This document shows, piece after piece, positions 8,159-16,938 of a DNA stretch of 64,000 nucleotides; the stretch's first letter is position 1, and each line of letters starts with the position of its first letter. The stretch is from Pseudoalteromonas sp. P1-25. Its GTDB lineage: Bacteria; Pseudomonadota; Gammaproteobacteria; Enterobacterales; Alteromonadaceae. The position numbers and the translations under genes are program-made. The notes beneath the pieces were generated by a model, which saw only the letters and a list, made by a program, of their open reading frames with translations, had not been told where the DNA came from and did no database searches. The stretch spans positions 16,868 to 80,867 of the forward strand of contig NZ_LKDW01000019.1 in NCBI RefSeq assembly GCF_001401805.1, read 5' to 3'.

Positions 8159-8758
8159 TTATTGGGTATTCAAAGAAGGAACCGTACCTTGAAATGTTTG
8201 ATTTGTAGCAAAGCCATAATTATTAAATTGATTTTCTGTCGCATTAGTATTTTCAATTTTTTGTATATGCAGAACATAACTTTGGCCGTTGGCTTTGCTT
8301 GATACAGGTATTGAATGAAAATGGCCTATGTCTTTTGCCTCAAATTGATATTCAGGATTATAAACTTCACCTCTGGCTTCAGCTCGTTTTTTAGCGCGTT
8401 TTAAACGTCTTTGCTTTTCGCCAACAAAAGCCTTAGCTACTGATTGGTTGCGAATAAACATAACCTCATTTTGGTTTGTTGGTACTTCGAGTATTTTTGA
8501 TAAGCCAAATAATTTATCCTGAGCCATCATCTCAAAATAGCTTTGCTGAGATAGATTGGTTAATTGCTTTTTATCTGTCGATACAAACGCCAATTCATTA
8601 CCTATCTCTTGCTCATTCCATTTAGGAAAACACACACCTATATTACTAATTTCACGCGAACTCATAAACCCATGCAATATGCCGATACAACGCCCTGCAA
8701 GGAGGCTTACATCACAATTTTTAGGTAAATAAGTAATAGTAAAATAATAGCGCTTCAA
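8159..8758 (-). CDS. cas6: Cas6f (Csy4) crRNA-processing endoribonuclease
   Basis: 199 residues, close to the family length. It cuts pre-crRNA in the repeat and stays bound to the 3' hairpin as part of the QCascade complex. The catalytic His is at 29 (GILHGF), the same position as in Csy4. The Arg-rich helix that reads the repeat hairpin is visible near residues 105-130 (RRLKRAKKRAEARGE). The start overlaps the cas7 stop by 4 bp (ATGA), so it is the last gene of the tniQ-cas operon. The array follows 123 bp downstream. Confidence 0.94.
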   Translation of the reverse strand: MKRYYFTITYLPKNCDVSLLAGRCIGILHGFMSSREISNIGVCFPKWNEQEIGNELAFVSTDKKQLTNLSQQSYFEMMAQDKLFGLSKILEVPTNQNEVMFIRNQSVAKAFVGEKQRRLKRAKKRAEARGEVYNPEYQFEAKDIGHFHSIPVSSKANGQSYVLHIQKIENTNATENQFNNYGFATNQTFQGTVPSLNTQ

Positions 8759-9783
8759 GCTTTACTCCTTTGGAACAAGCCGCCTTTGATCAACACTGCT
8801 GCAATAAAGTGAACTGCGTTTGATTCTTCACTTTGCTCTAAACCATGCTTTTCCATGTGCTTAATATGCAAGGCAATGCGCGGAAGTAATGAATAAAAGT
8901 CTGAATGGCTCTTAGGCGTTCTATGTGCAACTAATATTTGCTTATCTGCACCATACTCGTGAGTGCGTAAAGGTTTGTAACCTCCCTCATACCAATCATC
9001 AATAGTTTGAATCGCAGCCCCTACTTTTTGTGAGTTTAAACTGGCTGCTTTTTTATCGCCGACTTGAGTGTATGCAAGTTGTTTAGATGACATGCCTTGT
9101 TCAACATTGTCTACAAACTTTTGACTAGGGTGAACCTCTTGGCTAAATGCATTTTTAATTTTTGCGGTTATATCTAAATAACAATAATTTTGAGGATTGC
9201 TAAGCCCTTCTTGAATAGCTTCTGATAATGTTATTAATGCTGTTTGATTGTTTTGCCAATTGCCTTGCCATTTTAGTTTTTGTGCACCTTCAACAATGAT
9301 CGGGGCTGCATGTTCAGTAAGGATTTCAATATCAACATTTGGTGATTGGCGGTTACGCCAAAGCCAGTTCCCCATCAGTATATTTTTAGCATAGCGAGTT
9401 GCAACTTCATTAAGACCATTGTGTTTTTTGTAGGTTTCAAAAAACCGTTTTAACCAATAAATAACTTTAGGGTCATCACAAACATGTGGTTCATTGCTAT
9501 TAGCCTCAACCCTGAGTGAAAAACGGCAAAATAGCTCATTTACTGCTGGAGGTACGTAGCACACATCAATTGTTTGTGGGTTTCCAAACGCTAGATCTTG
9601 TGGCGCTAAATTTTTAGCCACATTTTGCTTTTGATACGCATCGCCAAACCCTGACTTTTGCCCAACTAATTTATTTTGCTCTATTTGCAGCGGTTCAAAA
9701 TCAGACTCCGATGTTTTATAAAAAAATACCGCTTTACTGGGTGAAAGCGAACGCGTGTAACTTAAGTGCCGAGGTAATTGCAT
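8755..9783 (-). CDS. cas7: Cas7f (Csy3) backbone protein of QCascade
   Basis: 342 residues. Six copies coat the 32-nt guide in type I-F complexes and flip out every sixth base. The N-terminus (LPRHLSYTRSLSPSKAVFFY) is typical of Csy3 from I-F3 transposons. Near residue 270 THEYGADKQ matches the conserved C-terminal half of the family. Its ATG overlaps the cas8 stop by one base (TAATG) and its stop overlaps the cas6 start by 4 bp, so the operon is tightly coupled. Confidence 0.93.
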   Translation of the reverse strand: MQLPRHLSYTRSLSPSKAVFFYKTSESDFEPLQIEQNKLVGQKSGFGDAYQKQNVAKNLAPQDLAFGNPQTIDVCYVPPAVNELFCRFSLRVEANSNEPHVCDDPKVIYWLKRFFETYKKHNGLNEVATRYAKNILMGNWLWRNRQSPNVDIEILTEHAAPIIVEGAQKLKWQGNWQNNQTALITLSEAIQEGLSNPQNYCYLDITAKIKNAFSQEVHPSQKFVDNVEQGMSSKQLAYTQVGDKKAASLNSQKVGAAIQTIDDWYEGGYKPLRTHEYGADKQILVAHRTPKSHSDFYSLLPRIALHIKHMEKHGLEQSEESNAVHFIAAVLIKGGLFQRSKA

Positions 9784-11834
9784 TATTCATACTCAAACTT
9801 AGACTTTTTCATAAGCATAGACTCTTTTTGAACATCCATAACCCAAAATGCGTCATGGAAGAACTGCTTAGCCCCTGCGTACTTAACTGATGTATTGCTA
9901 ACACACTCTAAAAGCCCAATTACGGGCTCAGCATAACAATGGTATTCATGTAAGGCTACATCTCGCTTTATGGGTTCTTCAAGCGCAGCAAAACCAATTG
10001 CAGCAGGTCTTAAATTAAAGTTACCGTTAAGCGCATCAATCAATTGTTCAAAACTTTTGACTACTTTTTTTGAAGGGTACAACCAACTGCCATTTAACGA
10101 TTTTGCCTTTATATTTTTAAACAGCTCACTTGGTTTAGTATGTAAATGGCACCAGTCAATATTTTGGTATAACGAAGGTGGATGCATAGTCCCGCCTGCA
10201 AACATAGATGGTAGTGCGGGTTTCACAAGCTGACTATTTAACTTATCTAACAGCTTAATGTTTGGTACAAAAAGCCTAAAGACTAAATCGAGTGTTATAT
10301 CGCATTTAGGTTTATCGATAATTCCTGATCTTATGACATGACTACGGCCAGCAACTTGTTTTAACTTACTTGGTTCAGGTAATGGTTTACCTGTATGTAG
10401 TTGATAACTTTCAATGTTAATGGCACTACCAATACACTTAATTGAAGGGTCTATAAAATTTTTTAGCTTACGCTCAAAGTTATGAGCAAGCCCATTTAAA
10501 GCTGTAAGTGACGGCATACCTTGAATATACGGATTAGCCATTGCCTCAGCATCAAACACTCGCATATCTTGGCAATGCACATACACTATTTGCTCATCAT
10601 TTAATGTTTCTTCATCAGGAATACAGTGAGTAAACACATAGTTTAACTGCGTTTTAAACACCCCCATTAAATTAGGGTGATACGCAAAGCGTTTGAGCTT
10701 ACTTAAATTACCAAGGCTCTCATTTAGTACGTTACTAAATTGGCTAATGCAGTTAGTAATACTCTGATCTAAGTAATGCTTTGCCCACTCAGGGTAAGCT
10801 TGCCCTTGAGCGTTATTTTTAGCTTCCAGAATGTTATCCAGCCACAACTGCAAGCTAACACGTACTTGCCTAATAGCCGCTACTCGCGCTAATCGCTTTT
10901 GCCTTAACGTATTAAACTGTTTAATACCGACCAATACCAAAAGCGCCTGTTGAAATTGACTGTTTAATAGCGCACGAATTTTAAATGCTTTCTCACTATC
11001 ATTATTGAATACTTCAGAGCAGTTAACAGCCTTTGAATATGTTTTAGGAAAGTAACGCAGCACTCTAATATTACCACCTACTGAGCTTGCTAAATCGCCA
11101 ACATTGGCAGGTCTTGAGTGCTCAACTAAACCAAAATTTAACTTACGATCTGTTGTTAATTGCTGAATTTTAGCTAGCATTGCGTGACTTACTACAGGCG
11201 TAACCGCAAGGTAGCTTTGCTGAAATGGCATTTGTAATTGTGGTGAAAAAGAGCTTACTTCTAATGGGAGCTCTGCCACTGGCAAAAGCTGTTTTATTTT
11301 ACCCGCGATGCCTAAAACCGCCTTTTTAGTAAACCCGTATGTCCTTATTAAATTAATCCAAACAGGCTCTTCATTTATTAGTAAATTTGCTAAACAAGTT
11401 ACTTCACCTTGCCAAGTAAATGAGGTTAAAAATAACTTTGCATGATTAATTTCAGCACTGTTGTGCGACCATCCAAAACTTAAAGGTAATGACCGGCTAC
11501 AAATACCCGCAATATCTTCACTTACTACCTTACTAATTAAACGTTGATGGCTTACGCGTATATCAGGATATTTTAAATTATGAGTATGAAACCATTTAAC
11601 TTCGTTAATACATTTACTCAGTAACACTTCATCACGTAATACACTTTTAGCGGTTCTTGTACTTGTTAAATCATCAATCTCACTTCGTTTATAAACTAGG
11701 TTAATGAGCACAGTCAGCGCTTGTTCTTCAAAGCCATCTACCGCAACATGAGACATATATGGAGTAAACAACTTTCTAAGTGCTGTGGTTTTTTCTTTTA
11801 ATGATTCAATTGCAAATGCATCTTGTAAGTTCAT
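9783..11834 (-). CDS. cas8: Cas8f-Cas5f fusion, PAM-recognising QCascade subunit
   Basis: 683 residues, fitting the natural Cas8-Cas5 fusion of I-F3 transposons rather than separate Csy1 and Csy2. It recognises the PAM and holds the crRNA 5' handle. The N-terminal two thirds are Cas8-like, mostly helical. The C-terminal part from about 390 (YVHCQDMRVFDAEAMANPYI) has the Csy2/Cas5 signature, with VFRLFVPN further on. There is no helicase-nuclease Cas3 in the element, so binding does not lead to degradation. It starts 3 bp after the tniQ stop. Confidence 0.93.
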   Translation of the reverse strand: MNLQDAFAIESLKEKTTALRKLFTPYMSHVAVDGFEEQALTVLINLVYKRSEIDDLTSTRTAKSVLRDEVLLSKCINEVKWFHTHNLKYPDIRVSHQRLISKVVSEDIAGICSRSLPLSFGWSHNSAEINHAKLFLTSFTWQGEVTCLANLLINEEPVWINLIRTYGFTKKAVLGIAGKIKQLLPVAELPLEVSSFSPQLQMPFQQSYLAVTPVVSHAMLAKIQQLTTDRKLNFGLVEHSRPANVGDLASSVGGNIRVLRYFPKTYSKAVNCSEVFNNDSEKAFKIRALLNSQFQQALLVLVGIKQFNTLRQKRLARVAAIRQVRVSLQLWLDNILEAKNNAQGQAYPEWAKHYLDQSITNCISQFSNVLNESLGNLSKLKRFAYHPNLMGVFKTQLNYVFTHCIPDEETLNDEQIVYVHCQDMRVFDAEAMANPYIQGMPSLTALNGLAHNFERKLKNFIDPSIKCIGSAINIESYQLHTGKPLPEPSKLKQVAGRSHVIRSGIIDKPKCDITLDLVFRLFVPNIKLLDKLNSQLVKPALPSMFAGGTMHPPSLYQNIDWCHLHTKPSELFKNIKAKSLNGSWLYPSKKVVKSFEQLIDALNGNFNLRPAAIGFAALEEPIKRDVALHEYHCYAEPVIGLLECVSNTSVKYAGAKQFFHDAFWVMDVQKESMLMKKSKFEYE

Positions 11835-11837
11835 AAG

Positions 11838-13013
11838 TTACCACGGCGCTATAAATTGTTTTTTTGTTTGAGGCGTTTCAGCTGCGAATGCTTGCTGTAG
11901 CTCAATCACTTGGCGTAAATAAAAAACATGACTATCAGCTCTGAGCTGTTCGTGCTTTTTTTGTGGGTAAGCGCAGTTTAAAAAGCCTTCTTGATGAAGC
12001 CTATAAACTTGCTCTGTGGTGGTGTTTAATAATACTGCGGTATCAAAAGTACAAAGCAGTAAATCTGCAATATTTGGATGTTTAGTTTTAGGATTACTAT
12101 CAACTAATTCAACAAAATATTTAATTAGTTCATCAAGTACTTTGTTTTTACGGTTACTTGTTGCAGCTATTTGACCATCACGGATCACATTTCCATAAAC
12201 AGAGTTGAACTTAGTTTTATTAAAAGGGTTAAGTTGCTTGAGGCGCGCATTGTTTGTGAGTAAATCTAATTCAGTAGTAAGGCTTTCAGGCCAAGTACTA
12301 AAGTAATCAACAAAAGTACGGTTAAAGTCAGCATCGCTTACATCAAGTTGCTTAACCTTCGCAAACCAAGATATTAACCCCACTATTTTATGGCTGTTAC
12401 TACTTGCAAGCGCAAATGCAATTTTAAAGTCTGCATCGTTTAACTGTTCACTATTGGTTAGTTTACAACCACAACTGCACTCTAAAAACTCCTCAGAAGC
12501 TCTGTAATCAATTAAGTTATGGCATTCCTTACAATGTGTAGTTAATTGTGATTTATGCTTATGGCACGTCTTATAGGGCTTTAAATGCCAATGAAAAGGA
12601 ACGTAAGAAGATTCAAACAAGCATTCAATGCAAACAGGTATATTATCAGTGCGAAGTAACTCAAGAGGAATTGTCTGCTCATTACGGCTTACTGCTACTA
12701 AGTTGCCAAATTTAAAATTACTGCGCCGCCATGCAAGCGCAAGAATATTACCAGCGTTTACATCAGCTAATTGAGCTACCAACTTAAGCGCTCTTATTCT
12801 AAAGCTACTCGCTTGCCTAGCATGATAAACATCAACTTTACCCAGCTCTAACGGCAACGCACCTTCAAGATCATGATCTTGCTCTACAAGCCATTGCCAT
12901 AAAATATCAGCAAGCTCACTATAGCCATCGTATGAGTTATCCCTAGCAAGCCTTAGCAAATAGCTTTCAAGAGCCTCATCAGGATAAAGTTTTGTTTGAA
13001 CTAAAAAATGCAT
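11838..13013 (-). CDS. tniQ: TniQ, links QCascade to the transposase
   Basis: 391 residues from ATG 13013 (MHFLVQTKLYPDEAL); a TTG two codons upstream (13019) also opens the frame, but the ATG has AGG 6-8 bases before it. It is a TniQ-family protein that docks as a dimer on the Cas6 end of the crRNA complex and recruits TnsC. A zinc-binding region is visible: CIEC about residue 133, CHKH, CKEC, and CSCGC near 185. It is the first gene of the tniQ-cas8-cas7-cas6 operon, controlled by the palindrome at 13018..13048 that overlaps its translation start region. Confidence 0.94.
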   Translation of the reverse strand: MHFLVQTKLYPDEALESYLLRLARDNSYDGYSELADILWQWLVEQDHDLEGALPLELGKVDVYHARQASSFRIRALKLVAQLADVNAGNILALAWRRSNFKFGNLVAVSRNEQTIPLELLRTDNIPVCIECLFESSYVPFHWHLKPYKTCHKHKSQLTTHCKECHNLIDYRASEEFLECSCGCKLTNSEQLNDADFKIAFALASSNSHKIVGLISWFAKVKQLDVSDADFNRTFVDYFSTWPESLTTELDLLTNNARLKQLNPFNKTKFNSVYGNVIRDGQIAATSNRKNKVLDELIKYFVELVDSNPKTKHPNIADLLLCTFDTAVLLNTTTEQVYRLHQEGFLNCAYPQKKHEQLRADSHVFYLRQVIELQQAFAAETPQTKKQFIAPW

Positions 13014-13017
13014 CGCC

Positions 13018-13048
13018 AACCTAAACTAAGAAAATCTTAGTTTAGGTT
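13018..13048. promoter_or_regulatory. Predicted Xre operator at the tniQ start
   Basis: A perfect palindrome with 14-bp arms (AACCTAAACTAAGA and its complement) and a 3-nt centre. Its core CTAAGA-AAA-TCTTAG (13026..13040) recurs as CTAAGA-TTC-TCTTAG upstream of xre (14993..15007). It sits directly before the tniQ start codon, so a bound repressor would block tniQ-cas transcription. There is no T-run, which argues against a terminator. Confidence 0.8.
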
Positions 13049-13070
13049 TAGCACATATTTAGAAAATTAC

Positions 13071-14654
13071 TCAATTAAGATAATAATAAGCTGGGTGATA
13101 ATAAAATTTACCTGAGTAAATTAAGTGCTTATTACACCCAAACTCTTCATTTACTTTAGCATTAGCGTGATCAATTGCTTGCTCTTCATTACGAGCCATT
13201 ACCTCTATGTAAATAGGATCGTCACCTGTCCCGTAAACATCAAACATGTATATGTTATCAATTCTAAGCCTTGGCTGAATTGAATCTAAAATCTCTTTTG
13301 TATCACTGATATATTCAGGGTAAATAATAACTCCGTTTTCATACTCGAAAATGACAAAATCTGATGATGTATCAACTACTCGTATTAATTTTTCCCCCTT
13401 GAACTCGCTAACAAAAGGAAAAATAGAGTTAATACCTCCATAATAAGAATCTTCAAAACCTTCCTTATAAATAATAAACTTATACTTGATTCTATCTAGG
13501 TCAATTTGTTTTGAAATTCGGGGGGATTTTTTTAACTCATCTATAAAATTAAGATCTTTTCTACTAGCAGCTATGAAAGGGATGTAATAAATCGTTGCTT
13601 TTTGTTCTGATGGCAAAGTTTCGAAGCCATCATTCAATAGGTTGAATATTTGCCCAGAAAAATATAAACCTAAACGCCCTTTTCGTTCTTTAATTACATC
13701 AGTAATAACTAATGCGTGGCTATCAGAAAAGTTCATATCTATAATTACAGACACAAACCTACGGCAATTTATTAGAATTAAATATTTAAATCTACCTGCA
13801 TCAAAGTTATCACTAGTTCTATCTAATAAACTTTTTGAAGTGCAGTCGCAGCTATGTGATAAGTCATTTTCTATATACAAACTCGGCATATCAGTGTTTA
13901 CTACACTAAAGGCTTCCTTCTCAACGCTCACCATAGCAAATTTAAAAGAATCAAACTCTGGGTTTTCACCTGTCAGCAAGTAACAAACATCAGGTTGATA
14001 AACTATTCCTTCAGAATTAACTAAAAGCCCTGTATAGGAGCCTCCAACCCCAGCCCCTAGAGTGTAATAATTGATGCCATAACTTTGTAATAAAGCTAAT
14101 ATTTTGACAAAGAAAATTTCATCTCTATCAAAACTGGGTTCTGATTCCCAATACTTTAAACTACCATCAAATAACTCGAGAAACTCTTGCTTTAATCCTT
14201 GTAAAGGAGTACCTGTTACTATTGGTTCAAACTCTTCTTTTAAATAGTTTGTTTTCCTCTGGTTGAAAACAGTAAACATTCTAGGTTTAGAATCAAATGT
14301 TATGATAATGATTTCTATTTGAGGGTAGCTGGAGAAGTCAGGATAATTTTGAAGTGAAAAATGTATTGCTTCTTCAACTGACCTTTTAAAAATCTCTATT
14401 TGATTTATCACATTAGAGACAAAGTCTATTCCAAAAGCTTTATCTCCAGCTATAGAAAAACCACAAGCATCTGTAGAAAAAAGTTTATATGCACCTTCAT
14501 ATGAATATTTATCATCTTCAATAAAACCCTGTTTTTCCATAAACGAACTTGTATTGCTTAATTCTGTATCACTAGCACCTTTGATTTGTGTTACCACGCT
14601 ATCAGCTATAATAAAAGCTGCACTTTCTGTCTTCCATGCTACACAAAACGTCAT
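13071..14654 (-). CDS. Putative Ntn-hydrolase (HslV/proteasome-like), cargo
   Basis: 527 residues from ATG 14654; an in-frame ATG 24 bp upstream lies inside xre and is less likely. Removing the first Met would expose Thr1. TFCVAWKT, then AAFIIADS puts Asp at 17, as in proteasome beta and HslV. A later AYKLFSTDACGFSIAG aligns with the HslV Lys33 region, with Lys at 56 after an insertion of about 23 residues. The remaining 430 residues are not recognised. No signal peptide, so cytoplasmic. It starts one base after the xre stop (TAA-T-ATG) with AAAGAGAA as ribosome site, so the two genes are coupled. Peptidase activity is inferred from the motifs only. Confidence 0.65.
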   Translation of the reverse strand: MTFCVAWKTESAAFIIADSVVTQIKGASDTELSNTSSFMEKQGFIEDDKYSYEGAYKLFSTDACGFSIAGDKAFGIDFVSNVINQIEIFKRSVEEAIHFSLQNYPDFSSYPQIEIIIITFDSKPRMFTVFNQRKTNYLKEEFEPIVTGTPLQGLKQEFLELFDGSLKYWESEPSFDRDEIFFVKILALLQSYGINYYTLGAGVGGSYTGLLVNSEGIVYQPDVCYLLTGENPEFDSFKFAMVSVEKEAFSVVNTDMPSLYIENDLSHSCDCTSKSLLDRTSDNFDAGRFKYLILINCRRFVSVIIDMNFSDSHALVITDVIKERKGRLGLYFSGQIFNLLNDGFETLPSEQKATIYYIPFIAASRKDLNFIDELKKSPRISKQIDLDRIKYKFIIYKEGFEDSYYGGINSIFPFVSEFKGEKLIRVVDTSSDFVIFEYENGVIIYPEYISDTKEILDSIQPRLRIDNIYMFDVYGTGDDPIYIEVMARNEEQAIDHANAKVNEEFGCNKHLIYSGKFYYHPAYYYLN

Positions 14655-14655
14655 A

Positions 14656-14964
14656 TTATTTCTCTTTTGTAGACTCAATATACTCTATTAGTTTGGCAAG
14701 TTTTTTTTCATTAAGCTTAGAGATTGAAATAATTAAATCAGCCAAAACATCTTCTTCACAATAAAAGTAAGCTACTGGTACATCTAGCTCTTTAGCAATG
14801 CGTTTCATGGTTAAAAAATCAGGGGCATGTTTGCCTTTTTCGTATTGGTTCATGCGAGCACTAGCCGTATTTGGCTCCATTCCTAATGCCATACCTAGCT
14901 GTTGCTGAGTAAGGCCAGCTGCTTTTCTTGCAGACTTTAGGCGTGAAGGTGTTGGAGTTTCCAT
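14656..14964 (-). CDS. xre: Xre-family repressor of the transposon
   Basis: 102 residues. A Cro/C1-type helix-turn-helix fills residues 6-65 (SARKAAGLTQQQLGMALG, then MNQYEKGKHAPDF). An Xre protein next to tniQ is known in I-F3 elements, where it controls expression of the tniQ-cas and homing-guide units. Here the likely operator (CTAAGA-N3-TCTTAG) occurs 29 bp upstream of its start codon and again at tniQ, which fits autoregulation plus control of the core operon. It is followed directly by the Ntn-hydrolase-like gene. Confidence 0.92.
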   Translation of the reverse strand: METPTPSRLKSARKAAGLTQQQLGMALGMEPNTASARMNQYEKGKHAPDFLTMKRIAKELDVPVAYFYCEEDVLADLIISISKLNEKKLAKLIEYIESTKEK

Positions 14965-14992
14965 GAGAACCTTAGCTATAAAACATATCTTG

Positions 14993-15007
14993 CTAAGATT
15001 CTCTTAG
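14993..15007. promoter_or_regulatory. Predicted Xre operator upstream of xre
   Basis: CTAAGATTCTCTTAG is a palindrome of 6-bp arms identical to the core of the tniQ operator, differing only in the central three bases. It lies between the divergent xre and ATPase genes, so it may affect both. Confidence 0.75.
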
Positions 15008-15026
15008 TATCTAACCTATAAGTGTA

Positions 15027-15041
15027 CTAAGGATATTTTAG
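15027..15041. promoter_or_regulatory. Weaker second Xre-like site
   Basis: CTAAGGATATTTTAG matches the CTAAGA-N3-TCTTAG core with one change in the left arm and two in the right. It is 19 bp from the better site, spacing seen for paired repressor sites. The rest of 14965..15147 is AT-rich promoter-like DNA. Confidence 0.4.
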
Positions 15042-15147
15042 TTTTACCTAAATTTATACTTAAATCTAACTTTTTCACTTTTCTTCTTTAAAAAATGCCT
15101 AGGATCTAGCAGTCTATGCCTATCGTAAAAAATTGTAGCCTTCTCAT

Positions 15148-16938
15148 ATGGAACTTGTTTGTATATATATCGATGAATATAAAGGAATTAAAGATCTTTA
15201 CGTGAATCTGAATCAAAACTTCATCTGCGACTTCAATAGACCTCACATTCATGTAAAAAAACAGCATTGTCAATTCAAAGAAAAGTATTATCGTGGACAA
15301 AATGTAAAACTAATCATTGGTAAAAATGGTTCAGGTAAAACATCAATTTTAGAGTTCATCGAAGGATCTTTTAATGAAATGGTAGGAGTTGGCGCTGCTA
15401 TCTTTTGGAGTGAAAATGACTCACAGTATTATATAAAGAACAATTCGTTTTTGACCGAATTTTTTACTGATGAACCTCATGTAGAATTTAAAACTGATCG
15501 CCGTAATGCAATTCTTTTTGTAAGTAGCCTCTTTGACTTGAATAAATTTTCTTTCGATGAACGAAGTAAAGACCGTAGTAATGTACTCAAACTTTCCGCT
15601 AATAAATACCTAGAAAAAAGAATAGCAAAGAAAAAGATTCTTATGGCTGAAGTTGCTAGAGAATTAAAGTATGCGGAATATTTCAACTATGAAAAAAAGT
15701 TGTTAGGAACTCCTTTATCATTTAGGTTCCACATCTACCCACCGAGTAAAAATTACCTCGAACAAGCAGTAAATATGTTAACTAATGCTAATGTATCTAT
15801 ATTGTTGAAAAATCGTAATTTCTATCATTTAGTCATCGATGAAACTGAAAAGAACCAAGCTGCTGTATTAGCAAACGAGATAACATTCTCGATAGATAAT
15901 ATTTCTGGAGAAAGGCCGATAACGAGTGCAATAATAAAAAAAGCCTTAAGTAGGTACATACAATCACCCAACAGAAACATCAATAAAAAACAAAGACTCA
16001 ATGATGATACATTTTGGTATATATATAACTATTTAATAAGTGATTTCTTAAAAAAAGCCTCTTTGAAAATAGGTGAGCCGAATGAAAGGGCATGGTTTTA
16101 TATAAATGTAATTTTCCAAGCTTCACTTTCTGAAGAGAAAATCCCTGAAATTATCAATCAACACATTGATGAAAATAACCTACTAAGTAAAAGTGCTCCT
16201 ATTGAAGACATAATTTATGAGTCCGAATCTTTTAGGGATAAATTAGAAGAGATGACTCAATCATTGCTAGATAACGATATAAATATTAACTTTGATACCA
16301 AATACATTTCTTTCGATCTTAAAGACAGCCAATTGATAGCCGAGATATCCGAAAAGTTTAACGAATTAAATTATTTTACCGGAGATAACTTTACATATGG
16401 TTGGTATGCTCTTAGCTCAGGTGAAGAAGCTAGATTAAAGCTGCAATCTCGTATCTTCTCTGGCATCGATCAGCTAATTTCACAAGGCTATTCAAATATC
16501 CAATTACTTGTAGATGAAATAGATGCTTATCTTCATCCTGAATGGCAAAGAAAAATAGTAAGCGAAGTTATTGATATACTTAACCATTTCGAAAATAAAA
16601 AAAGATTTAATCGGGCAAGTATAAATACCATCTTAACAACTCATTCTCCAATTATACTAAGTGATTTTTTACCCGATGATATAGTTTCCATTATTAAGGT
16701 TGATGGCAAAATAACTCAAGAGAAATCAAATGGCTTCGGGACTAGGATTAACGATTTATACCTTGACGGTATGCACTTAGATTCTACATTTGGTGAAATA
16801 TCAAGAAACGAAATACTAAGATTTTATCAGGAATTAAAGCAGGGTGAATTATCTAACTATAGTAAATATCTTATAAACCTCATTCCTGATGAAAAAGTGA
16901 AAGCATATTTTATGGACGAAAATGATAAAAATAAATGA
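15148..16938 (+). CDS. Septu-like (PtuA-type) AAA ATPase, cargo
   Basis: 596 residues. An ABC/SMC-type ATPase: Walker A GKNGSGKT at 58-65, signature LSSGEEARL near 424, Walker B LLVDEIDAYLHPE near 450 and a TTHSP switch His near 498. It resembles the ATPase of Septu and retron-linked PtuA systems, which works with an HNH nuclease, and such a nuclease gene overlaps its end by 17 bp. There is no strong ribosome site at ATG 15148, but the N-terminus (IYIDEYKGIKDLYVNL) fits the usual beginning of the fold. It is very AT-rich and read against the transposition genes, which suits a cargo defence module. Confidence 0.82.
   Translation: MELVCIYIDEYKGIKDLYVNLNQNFICDFNRPHIHVKKQHCQFKEKYYRGQNVKLIIGKNGSGKTSILEFIEGSFNEMVGVGAAIFWSENDSQYYIKNNSFLTEFFTDEPHVEFKTDRRNAILFVSSLFDLNKFSFDERSKDRSNVLKLSANKYLEKRIAKKKILMAEVARELKYAEYFNYEKKLLGTPLSFRFHIYPPSKNYLEQAVNMLTNANVSILLKNRNFYHLVIDETEKNQAAVLANEITFSIDNISGERPITSAIIKKALSRYIQSPNRNINKKQRLNDDTFWYIYNYLISDFLKKASLKIGEPNERAWFYINVIFQASLSEEKIPEIINQHIDENNLLSKSAPIEDIIYESESFRDKLEEMTQSLLDNDININFDTKYISFDLKDSQLIAEISEKFNELNYFTGDNFTYGWYALSSGEEARLKLQSRIFSGIDQLISQGYSNIQLLVDEIDAYLHPEWQRKIVSEVIDILNHFENKKRFNRASINTILTTHSPIILSDFLPDDIVSIIKVDGKITQEKSNGFGTRINDLYLDGMHLDSTFGEISRNEILRFYQELKQGELSNYSKYLINLIPDEKVKAYFMDENDKNK

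Noticed and set aside
13018..13048. Terminator for the Ntn-hydrolase-like gene
   Set aside because: The palindrome lacks a T-run and its core recurs upstream of xre, so an operator fits better.
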